This document shows positions 1 through 10,530 of a stretch of DNA of 64,000 nucleotides, one piece after another. Location: assembly GCA_947184155.2 (NCBI GenBank), contig CAMXCT020006569.1:1-64000 (forward strand). The letters run 5' to 3'. The translations under genes and the position numbers were made by a program. The DNA comes from Cladocopium goreaui (Eukaryota; Sar; Dinophyceae; Suessiales; Symbiodiniaceae). The stretch's first letter is position 1; every line of letters starts with the position of its first letter. The notes under the pieces are model-generated. The model made no database searches. It saw nothing but the letters and a program-made list of their open reading frames with translations, and was not told where the DNA came from.

Positions 1-45
1 CTCCTTCCTCTCCTTCCTCTCCTTCCTCTCCTTCTCTTCTTCCTC
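1..45. repeat. CT-rich microsatellite
   Basis: Repeated CTCCTTC-type units run from the window edge to about base 45. It probably continues outside the window. Confidence 0.8.
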
Positions 46-164
46 GCCGGCTGTGGATGCAGTGGAGTGCGGCTCGACCTGAGTGCCATGCCGCGAGATC
101 AGGATGCCTGGACCCGACAGCCATATCGCGCGCTCAGGAAGCTGTGGAGCGCGCCTGGACCCGA

Positions 165-275
165 ACAAACAGAATGGCAGAATATACGTCAGATACAATG
201 CCAGAAAGAATGTCAGATAGAATATCAGAATATATTTGCCATAAATACTTCCAGATGGAATGTCGTAAACTAAAC
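165..275. repeat. Short AGAATGCCAGA-type degenerate array, copy 1
   Basis: Degenerate units of about 11-16 bases containing CAGAATG, GTCAGATA and GCCAGAAAG, ending with a tail containing ATACTTCCAGATG. The same unit and tail recur at 17735-18040. The short open frames across it come from repetition and are not proposed as genes. Confidence 0.6.
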
Positions 276-329
276 TATGTCAGAACATATAGCGCGTAAG
301 AGAGGGGCATAAACTTACATTCCATCAGC

Positions 330-2960
330 CCTGCAAAGCAATAGGTTCAACATATATTATACGAACAGTTGACACATGTAGTTAGTGTTATATAGATTTT
401 CAAACACATCCCCTACAAGGCATTCAACATGTAAACGAACTGGGCATCTTGAATCATGTTGAACATGTCTTTTCCTTCCTCACAAAACAACACGTTGAAT
501 TTATGAACAAAGTCAAAAATGTTGATTTATTTTCACATATTTCAGCCCCCCCTACCCTACCCTACAAAACAATACGCTGAACAGACGAAGAAAATTGCCA
601 TTTTGAGTCAATTTTGTGATTTACCACCCATCGACCCTACCAGATAATATGTTGAACTTATGGAAAAAGTTAACTGGCTGAGTTCTTCTCATCGGTTTAC
701 CTCATCAAAACACTACGTTTAACATAGTTGAACATATGAACCAACGTAGCATCTTGAGTTACGTTTAAAATATCGTTTCCTCCCGTGCAAAGCAACACGT
801 TGACTATGAACACAGGGGAAGGGTTAAGTCAGTTCATTTTTTTTATGCCTCCCCCCGCCACAAAACAATATGAATGTTGAACACATGAAACAAATTGAGA
901 TCTTGAGCCAGTTTTGAAATTTATTCCCCCCTGACCTTACCATGAAGTTGACATGTTGAGTCGGGTCATTGCTACAAACTTGCCCGCCCGTCCCCTACAA
1001 AACACTACGTCCGTTCAGCATTAGAGCTAACATGGCATCTCGAGTCATGATTCAAATGTCATTTCCTTCCCCTTCAACAAAACAATACGTTGAACAAATT
1101 AAGACAATTCATCTTGAGTCATTTTTGAAAGTTACGACCCCCTGACCCTACACAGCAGTACGTTAAACATGTAAAGAAAATTGGCAAATTGAGTCATTTT
1201 GTAGATTTCGTCACCGTCCTGTTGAAAGCACTACGTTCAACATATGAACCAACGTGGCATCCTGAGTCATGTTCAAAAAGTATTCTTTATTCCTCAAAAA
1301 TCAATACGTTGAATATACGTATGAACAAAGTTGAAATGTTGATTTGTCTTGAAAAAAATCACCCCCTCCCTTTCCAATTCATACATTGAACACATGAAGA
1401 AAAATTGCATCTTGAGTCATTTTGCAATTTACAACCCCTCGACTGGCCCTACAAAATAAAACCTTTTGCATACCGAGAAAGCTTACATGTCGCGTCAGTT
1501 TTGAAATTTACCCTTCTCAACGCTACAAAGATTATAGTCGAACATTTTGGAATTTTACCAACACCTTGACCCTACAAATCAATACATTCAACATATGGAT
1601 CAAGTTGACATGTTGATTCATTCTATTGGATTTACCTGCCCTGTCCCCTACAAAACATTTTGTTTAACGTATGAATCAGCATGGCATCTTGACTTATGTT
1701 AAAATGTTCATTGCCTTCCCCTACAACAAAACCATACATTGAACACATGAAAAAAAGGAATCTTGAGTCATTTTTGAAATTTACAACCCATCGACCCTAC
1801 AAAACAACACGTTGAACATATGGAGAGATTTCGCATGTCGAGTGATGCTTGGGATTTCCGTCCCTTCGACCCTGCCGGACAAATGGTTTAAGGTATGAAG
1901 AAAGTTGCCATGCGGAGTCATTTTTGAAATTTACATCTCCTCGACCCTACCTAGCTAGCACCCCCTTCAACAAATGAACAAACTTGGCATGTTGAGTCAT
2001 TGTTAAAGATCTACTCCCCTGTGCCCTACAGAAATATACGTTCAAAGTCGTTCAACAAACAAACCTGTTTGGCATCTTGAGACGTGTTTAACATGTTCTT
2101 TTCCATGCAAGTCAGAACCTTGAAGATAGGAACACAGTTGAAACGTTAAGTCATCTTTTGTCATCCGCCCTCCCCCACAAAAACAATATCTTGAACACAT
2201 GGGGGCAATTCTCAGCTTGAGTCATTTCTCAATTTACCAATTTTTCAATTTATTCCCTTTTTCGGTCCTACAAAGCAATATGTTCAACGTTGGAAGAAAG
2301 TTGACACGTGGAATCGTTGTTGCGAATTTACCCCCCTCGACCCTACAAAACAATACGTTCATTGTATGCGGAAAGTTACCACGTGGTGTCATTTTGAAAA
2401 TTTACCCCCCCTCGAACCTTCAAAACCATACGGTTGATTCAACATATGAAGAAAGTTGACATGTTGAGTCATTGCTATAGATTTATCTTCCGGCCCCCTA
2501 CAAAACACTTTGTTCGACATATGAACCGACTTGGCATCCTGAGTCATGTTTGAAATGTCTTTACCTTCCCCTACAACAAAGCAAGACGTTGAACGAACAA
2601 AATTGGAACTTCGAGTCATGTTTGGAATCTACGCCCACTGGACCATACACAGCAATACATTCAACATATGGATCAAGTTGACATGTTGATGCATTCTTTT
2701 GGATTTACCTGCCCTGTCCCCTACGAAACGCTATGTTTAGTGTATGAACCAGCATGGCATCTTTACTTATGTCAAAATGTTCCTTGCCTTCCCCGGCGAC
2801 AAGACAATACGTTGAACACATGGAAAGAAAGGCATCTTGAGTCATTTTTGAAATTTACAGTCCCTCGACCCTACAAAGCAATACGTTAAAAAAAACGGTG
2901 AAAGTTGACACGTCGAGTTTTGTTTACGGTGAAAGTTGACACGTTGAGTTTTTCCCCACA
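330..2960. repeat. Degenerate 75-80 bp satellite, left block
   Basis: Units follow the pattern 'CGACCCTACAAAACAATACG', then 'TTGAACATATGAA', then 'GTTGACATGTTGAGTCATT'. Successive CGACCCT landmarks at 1793, 1868 and 1943 give a 75-bp period; other units are up to about 80 bp. About 34 units fit. Neighbours differ strongly, but 1595-1812 closely resembles 2666-2890, so there is higher-order structure with a period near 1,070 bp. No gene is seen here. Confidence 0.8.
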
Positions 2961-2968
2961 TTGACGTG

Positions 2969-3432
2969 TGGGGTTTTTGTTTTTAGTTCTGTATCCGCTC
3001 CTCGTCGTCCTCCTCCTCCTTCCCGTCCTCCCTCCTCACTCACACACACATACTCACTCACTCTCACTCACTCACTCTCACTCACTCACTCACTCACTCA
3101 CCCACCCACGCACTCACTCACTCACTCACTCACTCACTCACTCACTCACTGATTCACTCACTCACTCACTCACACTCACTCACTCACCCACGCACTCACT
3201 CACTCACCCACCCACTCACTCACTCACTCATTCACTCACTCACTCACTCACTCACCCACTCACTCACTCACTCACTGACTGACTCACTGACTCACTCACA
3301 CTCACTCACCCACTCACTCATTCACTCACTCACTCACTCACTCACTCACTCACTCACTGACTCACTCACTCACCCACTCACTCACTCACTCACTCACTCA
3401 CTCACACACACACACTCACACACACTCACACA
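2969..3432. repeat. Lead-in segment and CACT microsatellite
   Basis: A segment containing GTTTTTAGTTCTGTATCCGC followed by CTCCTCCT leads into about 400 bp of (CACT)n with CACC, GACT and CACA variants. The same lead-in recurs at 4621-4685, so lead-in and microsatellite were probably duplicated together. Confidence 0.9.
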
Positions 3433-3957
3433 CACACACTTTTGCGTGGCAGGCGTGGGACAATGTCCATTGCCAAGGGGTCGGATGTACGCCCTGGCGT
3501 CCCTCGGGCTCCGCGTCTTTTGCGTGGCAGGCGTGGGACACTGTCCACTGCCAAGGGGTCGGATGTACGCCCTGGCGTCCCTCGCGCTCCGCCTCTTTTG
3601 CGTGGCAGGCGTGGGACAATGTGCACTGCCAAGGGGTCGGATGTACGCCCTGGCGTCCCTCGGGCTCCGCCTCTTTTGCGTGGCAGGCGTGGGACACTGT
3701 GCACTGCCAAGGGGTCGGATGTACGCCCTGGCGTCCCTCGGGCTCCGCCTCTTTTGCGTGGCAGGCGTGGGACAATGTGCATTGCCAAGGGGTCGGATGT
3801 ACGCCCCGGGGTTCCGCTGGCGTCCCTGGGTCTCCGCCTCTTTTGCGTGTGCGGCGTGGGACAATGTGCACTGCCAAGGGGTTGGATGTACGCCCTGGGG
3901 TTCCGCTGGCGTCCCTGGGTCTCCGCCTCTTTTGCGTGGCAGGCGTGGTCCTCCTCC
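3433..3957. repeat. 78-bp GC-rich minisatellite
   Basis: Tandem units start at TTTTGCGTGGCAGGCGTGGG and contain GGGGTCGGATGTACGCCC. TTTTGCG starts at about 3440, 3518 and 3596 give a 78-bp period. The first five units are 78 bp; later units are about 87 bp, with an added GGGGTTCCGCTGGCGTCCC. Because 78 is divisible by three, all frames stay open and give spurious ORFs on both strands. Confidence 0.85.
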
Positions 3958-4267
3958 TCACTCACCTCACTCACTCACTCACTCACTCACTCACTCACTC
4001 ACTCACTCACTCACTCACTCACTCACTCACTCACTCACTCACTCCACTCACTCACTCCACTCACTCACTCCACTCACTCCACTCACTCACTCCACTCACT
4101 CACTCCACTCACTCACTCCACTCACTCACTCCACTCACTCACTCACTCACTCCACTCACTCACTCCACTCACTCACTCCACTCACTCACTCACTCACTCA
4201 CTCACTCACTCACTCACTCACTCACTCACTCACTCACTCACTCACTCACTCACTCACTCACTCACTC
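3958..4267. repeat. CACT / CTCCACTCA microsatellite
   Basis: A CACT array with a central block (about 4040-4190) of 8-12 bp units containing CTCCACTCA. Confidence 0.9.
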
Positions 4268-4380
4268 AGGGCGTCCCTTGGGCTCCGCCTCTTTTGCGTG
4301 GCAGGCGTGGGACAATGTGCACTGCCAAGGGGTCGGATGTACGCCCTGGCGTCCCTCGGGCTCCGCCTCTTTTGCGTAGC
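4268..4380. repeat. Two further units of the 78-bp minisatellite
   Basis: Matches the 3433-3957 array; separated from it by the CACT block, so the microsatellite expanded inside the minisatellite or the array was duplicated around it. Confidence 0.8.
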
Positions 4381-4486
4381 CAGAGAGATCGATCGATGGA
4401 TAGATAGATTGATTGATTGGTAGATAGATAGATATTCTGATGTATGGACAGATAGACAGATAGATAGATAGACAGGTCTGATAGAT

Positions 4487-4517
<31 letters not shown>

Positions 4518-4620
4518 AATAGATAGATGGATTGATGGATGGATGGATAGGTAGATAGATTGCTAGCTAGATCGATAGATAGATGGATAGATAGAAAGAG
4601 AGATCGATCGATAGATAGAG
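4381..4620. repeat. GATA/GATT microsatellite
   Basis: Degenerate GATA, GATT, GATC and GACA tetramers with a short GA run near 4500. Confidence 0.9.
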
Positions 4621-4785
4621 GGGTTTTTGTTTTTAGTTCTGTATCCGCCTCCTCCTCCTCCGTCCTCCTCCTCGCCCGTCTTCCTCACTCACTCACTCAC
4701 TCACTCACTCACTCACTCACTCACTCACTCACTCACTCACTCACTCACTCACTCACTCACTCACTCACTCACTCACTCACTGTAC
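4621..4785. repeat. Second lead-in plus CACT microsatellite
   Basis: Repeats the 2969 lead-in (GTTTTTAGTTCTGTATCCGC and CTC triplets) and again runs into (CACT)n. Confidence 0.85.
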
Positions 4786-4859
4786 ATGAACATTCACTCT
4801 TATACTTCCTCTTCCCTTCTTGCTTTTCTATGCTCAGTCTAAGTCTAAAGAAGTTGGTA

Positions 4860-5570
4860 ACATGTGGGGTTATCCGGTCCTTTAATTCTTAAAATTGAGG
4901 TTTTCTCGACTTTACAAAGCAAACGGTTGAACAAGTGCAGAAAATTGACATGTGGGGTTATTTTTGCAATTTATAACCTCTCGTCGACTCCACAAAATAC
5001 AAAGCAGTACCTGTAATATATGAACAAAGTTGACATGTTGAGTCGTTGTTTTGAAGTTTGAATGTATTCCCTCCATCTCCCCCGATCCCTTTTAAAACGC
5101 TACGCTCAACATATCAACCAATTTGGAATCTTGAGTCATTGTTATGCTTTTTCCCCGCTGTCCCCTACCAAAACACTACGTTCAACATATAAAACAACTT
5201 GGCATCATGAACCATGTTTAAGGTGTCTTTTCCTTCCCCTGGAAATTATTACGTTGAATATATGAACAAAATGAAATGTAATCATTCTTATATTCGTTAA
5301 TTCCTTCTCCTACAGCAAGCGAATATGTTGAACATGTGAAGAACATTAGCATCTTGAGCCATTTTTGAAACTTATCTCCCTCGACCCTACAAAGCCATAG
5401 GTTTAGCATATGAGTCATTGTTATAGATTTAACATGATTTAACCCCTTCGACCTCACAAAGCAATACGCTCAACAGAATATGTGGGGTAAATTGTTGAAA
5501 TTTCCCGCCCATCCACCCTACAAACCAATACGTTCAACACACGAACAAAGGTCAGAGACAGGGGCGTCAA
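4860..5570. repeat. Degenerate 75-80 bp satellite, right block
   Basis: Same unit family as 330-2960 (GACATGTTGAGTCGTTG, CAATACG, ACCCTACAAA). About nine units. The block is the continuation of the left block beyond the microsatellite insert. Confidence 0.75.
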
Positions 5571-5592
5571 AACGGACAAAGATCTCCTGTGG

Positions 5593-5980
5593 CAGTCGGT
5601 CAGGGGTCGTCAGGGGTCGTCAGGGGTCGTCAGGTCGTCAGGGGTCGTCAGGGGTCGTCAGGGGTCGTCAGGAGTCGTCAGGGGTCGTCAGGGGTCGTCA
5701 GGAGTCGTCAGGGGTCGTCAGGGGTCGTCAGGGGTCGTCAGGGGGCGTCAGGGGTCGTCAGGAGTCGTCAGGAGTCGTCAGGAGTCGTCAGGGGTCGTCA
5801 GGGGTCGTCAGGAGTCGTCAGGGGTCGTCAGGGGTCGTCAGGGGTCGTCAGGGGTCGTCAGGGGTCGTCAGGAGTCGTCAGGAGTCGTCAGGGGTCGTCA
5901 GCGTTCGAGGTCGTCAGAGTCGTCAGGAGTCGTCAGCGTTCGAGGTCGTCAGAGTCGTCAGGAGTCGTCAGGAGTCGTCA
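5593..5980. repeat. 10-bp GTCGTCAGGG array
   Basis: About 38 copies of GGGGTCGTCA with GGAGTCGTCA variants; the last 80 bases mix in CGTTCGAGGTCGTCA. The open frames across it (Val-Val-Arg-Gly-Arg-Gln repeats) are by-products of the 10-bp period. Confidence 0.9.
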
Positions 5981-6009
5981 GCTAAAATTGGACAACTGTT
6001 GTTGCCATC

Positions 6010-6620
6010 TCTGCAGTGTAATGTAGGGTAATGTACTGTAGTGGAGTGTAGTGTAATGTATTGTAGTGTAGTGTAGTGTAATTTAGTGTAGCGGAGTGTA
6101 GTGGAGTGTAGTTGTGTAGTTGTAGTTGTAGTGTTGCGGAGCGTAGTGTAGTGTAATGTAGTGCGGTGGGGTGTAGTGTAGTGTACTGTAGTGCAGTGTA
6201 ATTTAGTGTAGTGGAGTGTAGTGGAGTGTAGTTGTGTGGTTGTATTTGTAGTGTAGTGGAGTGTAGTGTAGTGTAATGTAGTGAAGTGTAGTGGAAGGTG
6301 GCGTAGTGTAGTGTAGTGTAATGTTGTGTAGCGTAGTGGAGTGGAGTGTAGTGTAGTGGAGTGTAGTTGTGTAGTTGTAGTTGTAGTGTTGTGGAGTGTA
6401 GTGTAGTGTAATGTAGTGAAGTGTAGTGGGAGTAGTGTAGTGTAATGTAGTGTAGTGGAGTGTAGTGTAATGTAGTGAAGTGTAATTGAGTGTAATTGAG
6501 TGCAGTGTAGTGTAGTGGAGTGTAGCGCAGCGGAGTGTAGTGTAGCGGAATGTAGTGAAGGTGTAGTTGTAGTTGTAGTTGTTGTGTAGTATAGTGTATT
6601 GGAGTGTAGTGTGATGTAGT
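6010..6620. repeat. 5-bp TGTAG array
   Basis: About 600 bp of GTGTA/GTGGA/GTAAT pentamers with higher-order blocks that end in TTGTAGTTGTAGTG. Forms one end of a composite repeat with the following 94-bp array. The reverse-complement partner lies at 57355-57545. Confidence 0.9.
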
Positions 6621-6649
6621 GATGGTTGTAGTTGAAAATGCTACACAAC

Positions 6650-7350
6650 CCTCACGTTTTGCGCACTTTTGACAAGATCCACAGTCTCGTGCGCCTGCCA
6701 CGCGAAACAGCCAAAAGTGGTCCGAACCCCTAGTGTTTTGAACATTTTTACTTCGAAATGTCCTTCGCGCCACAACGGCGTGCACTTTTTCGAGATCTGA
6801 ACTTCCAAAAGTGGTCCACCCCTAGTGTTTTTAACATTTTGACTTCCAAATGTGCTTCGCGCCGGAACGGCGTGCACTTTTTCGACATCGCAACTTCCAA
6901 AAGTCGTCCGACACTGAGGTGTTTTGTATATTTTGACTTGGAAATGTGCTTCGCGCCACAACGGCGTGCACTTTTTCAACATCTCAACTTCCAAAAATGG
7001 TCCGGCGCTGAGGTGTTTTGTACATTTTGACTTCGAAATGTGCTTCGCGCCACAACGGCGTGCACTTTTTCAACATCTCAACTTCCAAAAGTGGTTCCGG
7101 CGCTGAGGTGTTTTGTACATTTTGACTTCGAAATGTGCTTCGCGCCACAACGGCGTGCACTTTTTCAACATCTCAACTTCCAAAAATGGTCCGGCGCTGA
7201 GGTGTTTTGTACATTTTGACTTTCAAATGTGCTTCGCGCCACAACGGCGTGCATTTTTTCGACATCGCAACTTCCAAAAGTGCTCCGGTGCTGAGGTGTT
7301 TTGTACATTTTGACTTGGAAATGTGCTTCGCGCCACAACGGCGTGCACTT
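6650..7350. repeat. 94-bp tandem repeat
   Basis: Seven units of about 93-96 bp centred on TTCGCGCCACAACGGCGTGC, with flanking ACTTCCAAAAGTGGTCCG and TGTTTTGTACATTTTGACTT. Unit landmarks lie near 6773, 6856, 6949, 7043, 7139, 7231 and 7326. Inverted copies lie at 57160-57355. Confidence 0.85.
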
Positions 7351-7609
7351 TTTCATCTCTCATCTGGCCAGCTGGCTCCGCACCTGCCGCTTTAGCGAGC
7401 CTACTTGTCGACCCTCCGGAGCCCCAAATCATTGGAAAAAACACAGTGTTTCGCGACTTTCCCACCTTTTCGCGCATCTGCATCTTCTTTCTTCTGACTC
7501 TTTCTCTTCTCTGATCTTCTCTCTTCTAATCTTTCTCTTGTCTCTGCCTCTGCGCTGCTCTGCTTTTCATCTGTCCATATTGTCGGAAGTTTGACTTCTA
7601 AACTTCCTT
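7351..7609. repeat. Unique end of a dispersed composite repeat
   Basis: From CTGGCCAGCTGGCTCCGC through a C/T-rich stretch (TCTTCTCTGATC) to a terminal inverted repeat, GGAAGTTT-7 nt-AAACTTCC (about 7587-7609). Its reverse complement at 56908-57155 ends at the same place. The shared boundary marks this as the end of an element made of 5-bp array, 94-bp array and this unique part. Confidence 0.6.
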
Positions 7610-8365
7610 GAAAATTTTAGGGCGACGCGTTGTAGTCTTTTGGTAGTCTGTGTGGTTGAACCCCACCACACATGCCAGGTGACAAAATGTTCAGAAGCGG
7701 CCACGCCAGTCGAAGCGGAATCCAAGGTATAAGGGAATAGAATATGATGTGGGTAAAACAATGCCAAAAAACCATCCCCCAGTCATCACCATGTTTATAG
7801 GTGGGATTGAAACCATTTGGTTTACACACCGACGACTTTCGGAATACTGTAGTTATAATAGAAATAAACCTTATTTATTGGAATTATAAGGCTTAGCTAT
7901 CGTTTTGGGGGGCCCTACCTTTTAGATTTCTCTTGGTTTACAAACATCAGGTTTCCCGTGAGATTTATGGTTGTGCCTCCGAAGAGAGAGACGAGTAATT
8001 TGCCACTCATTTGCTTGGATTTACCATCTGTTTATGACTAACTAACATAGCCATGGAAAGATCCACCATGTTTAATAGGTAAACCATCTATTTCAATAGG
8101 CCATCTATACCATGGCTATGTTAAATAACCAGGGGGTAACAGTTCTATTTTGGGGGGGATTGCTAGCAGTACCCTACAGTAATTTAACAGTTCGCTATGG
8201 TGGCCATGGCCTATTTACAGATGATTTAGCTTTTAAAATTGGTGATAGCCGTGATGGCAAATATATTCATCCCCCACCCTGGATGGTAAAATCCGTTAAA
8301 ATTCGTTGCTATAAATAATTTCAGCAACCAAAACCAGAAAAAACATGTGAAGTGGACTATCAAAG
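7610..8365. other. Non-coding stretch
   Basis: AT-rich DNA without a recognisable gene. It holds fragments of short inverted-repeat elements near 7850-7920 (TAGCTATCGTTTTGGGGGG) and 8045-8137. Confidence 0.5.
8045..8137. mobile_element. MITE family M4, degenerate copy
   Basis: The right end CCATGGCTATGTTAAATAACC-AGGGGG next to TA matches the right end of the good copy at 11928-12018. The left end (TAACATAGCCATGG) is only partly preserved. Confidence 0.45.
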
Positions 8366-8467
8366 CTGGTTGGTGGTTTGAAACATGAAATTTATTTTTC
8401 CATATACTGGGAATAATAATCCCAACTGACTTTCATATTTTTTCAGAGTGTTGAAACCACCAACCAG
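8366..8467. mobile_element. MITE family M1, copy 1
   Basis: A 102-bp element starting CTGGTTGGTGGTTTGAAA and ending TTGAAACCACCAACCAG, so the terminal inverted repeat is at least 14 bp. It is flanked on both sides by AAAG (8362-8365 and 8468-8471), a 4-bp target duplication. The interior carries the family core CCAACTGACTTTCATATTTT followed by TTCAG. Confidence 0.85.
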
Positions 8468-9204
8468 AAAGATTCGTTTTGTGGTTTCTACACCAAACTC
8501 TGAAAGCATGTGCTATAAAAAAAAAGTTTTTGTGGTTTCTAGAAACCAACTCTTCACATTTGCTTCCCACATCCAGCCGTAGTCACGGATCGACTTACCT
8601 CCAGGACCTGGATCCTGAAAACACCAAATCGGCATCTTCTGAACGGGGTTGCTTTTTACATATGGTGATTTCCTGGAACGGGGGTACCCCAATAGCTGGA
8701 TGGTTTACAATGGAAAATCCTAGCAAAATAGATGATTTGGGGGTATCCGTATTTTAGGAAACCTTCATAGTGTGTAAAATACAACGTCTATCAAACCCAT
8801 TTACATTTGACAATGGCAACATTTTCATCCAAGATGTTGGTTTCCCTGGTTTCTTCATAACACAATCATCCATACATCGCCAGTAATTCATTCCCACCAG
8901 TTTTGTTTGTCGGTTTATCAGTGCTTAAAAAACAAATCCCCATGTTTGTTGGTTTGATCTTTATGTTTCGTATTGTTTCATGGGTTTGTCAATATGGTAT
9001 CCCAAATCTATTGGTTCACTATCATATTTCCCACTCGCCATTTTGGATGTATACCGCACAGGATGGCCCCCCCCAGTTATAAGTTGGTTTATAAACCATT
9101 ATAAGCCCCACAAGGCGACTGAATGCAAAACCGAGCTGGGGGCCCCATCCTGCAGGTATACCCCACTTTCAGACAGACCCAAGAAAATATGGCCATTTTA
9201 GGAA
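8468..9204. other. Non-coding stretch
   Basis: No gene seen. 8673-8757 is a possible short inverted-repeat element (GGGGGTACCCCAATAGC left, ATGATTTGGGGGTATCC right). 9060-9110 carries a left-end fragment of family M2 (CAGTTATAAGTTGGTTTATA). Confidence 0.4.
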
Positions 9205-9324
9205 CCTAAAATGGAGGTACTGTACCATTTATAAGGCCTATGTTTCAGGCCTATGTTTCAGGCCTATGTAAGGGAATATCACCAGAAAATATGGCCTTAT
9301 ATGGTACAGTACCTCCATTTTAGG
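9205..9324. mobile_element. Short inverted-repeat element M6
   Basis: Arms of about 33 bp: the left begins CCTAAAATGGAGGTACTGTA and the right ends with its reverse complement. The arms differ only by a 2-base indel near their inner ends. The 55-bp centre holds GTTTCAGGCCTAT twice. No clear target duplication. Arm fragments recur at 9469 and 22050. Confidence 0.75.
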
Positions 9325-9556
9325 ATCCTGAAATTCCCATTGAAATGATGAAAATCACTTTCTGGCACCACCTTGGCACCAGGAAATTGAAGCGCTGCGC
9401 AGCGAGCAATCCAGGAGAACAGCCCCGAAACTTGTTAAGGCGGCTAGGAAATATATGGGGATTTCCTAAAATGGAGGTAAACATGGATGGTTTAAGAATG
9501 GACAATCCATCTGTAAATGGATGATTAGGGGGTACCCTTTTCAGCAAATCACCATA

Positions 9557-9594
9557 AATATGTATATATTTATATATATATATATATATATGTA
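9557..9594. repeat. AT microsatellite
   Basis: TATATA run. Confidence 0.85.
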
Positions 9595-9756
9595 CTGTGT
9601 GTTGCGTCCCTTAAAAAAATCCAAGACTAGAGCATCGGTTTTAGAAAGACATTCTTGCTGGTTGATGGCCAAGGTGGTGCCCATATATCTGCCACAAACC
9701 CTAGTGAAATTATTGATATAAACCGGCATTCTTGCTGGTTATATCACCATTTTCCT

Positions 9757-9873
9757 ACAATGTGGCCCCACCAGTTATAAGTTGGTCCATAAATCCTAAT
9801 AACTATCCTTAGAAATATCAAAAACCATAGTTATTGGTGTTATTGGCACCATATATAGCTATCTTTGGGTGTG
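9757..9873. mobile_element. MITE family M2, copy 1
   Basis: The left end GGCCCCACCAGTTATAAGTT and right end CACCATATATAGCTATCTTT-GGGTG are imperfect inverted repeats of the same consensus seen at 29838-30031. Interior resembles other copies (AGTTATTGGTGTTATTGGC). Confidence 0.5.
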
Positions 9874-10226
9874 TGTGTTCACTTTGTATAAACACTCCAT
9901 GTTGCTGGTTGATGGTAAATTCATCATAAACAATTTGGTGGTTGAGCTAAACTAAAAAACAGTTGGATTCTTCACCTGCCTGAATTGTTGGGTGATGGTT
10001 TATCGGGGACGACGTCGCTGAAGATATTTCATGGTTTCTACAGTTGCCATGTGGAATTCGGCCACCATTCATACTTGGTGGCTCACCCCACTTATTAAGT
10101 AGGTTAGTTCACCCTAGTTATAGGTGGATTAACCCTAGTTATCCCACTGAAATCACTAGGGATATTAACTACTTACGAGCCGTGGGATGAGCCACCATTC
10201 ATAGAGATTTATGATGATATGTATTA

Positions 10227-10347
10227 TCTGGGTAAATTATAACGAGCTCACTGTTCTCCGTCACTGGAATCATGGTTAATAAGCGAAATCATCCCCAAAT
10301 GGCCGCAAGATTCAGGTTAGTGAACTATGATATATAATTTACCCAGA
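10227..10347. mobile_element. MITE family M3, copy 1
   Basis: The left end TCTGGGTAAATTATAACGA and right end TATATAATTTACCCAGA are inverted. The interior has CATCCCCAAATGGCCG and TTCAGGTTAGTGAA. The same architecture occurs at 26269-26382, with a left-end fragment at 30398-30430. Confidence 0.7.
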
Positions 10348-10377
10348 GTCACGTGAGATATATCATGGTGCTACAAA

Positions 10378-10530
10378 ATGTAACTTCATGGGATATTATA
10401 TTATGTATATGATGTATATTATATATTTTATATATTATATATATTATATATATAGTATATTACATATATTATATATATGATATATATTATGTATATATTA
10501 TATATACATATTATATATATAAATTATGAA
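10378..10530. repeat. AT microsatellite
   Basis: About 150 bp of TATATA/TATATTATATA. Confidence 0.9.

Noticed and set aside
2961-4892. Long open frames rich in Leu-Thr-His-Ser and in Gly-Arg-Arg-Gly-Thr
   Set aside because: They translate CACT tetramers and a 78-bp repeat whose length is a multiple of three; several frames on both strands are open at once.
5480-6785. Open frames with Val-Val-Arg-Gly-Arg-Gln or Leu-His-Tyr-Thr-Thr repeats
   Set aside because: Products of 10-bp and 5-bp tandem repeats with no unique coding part.
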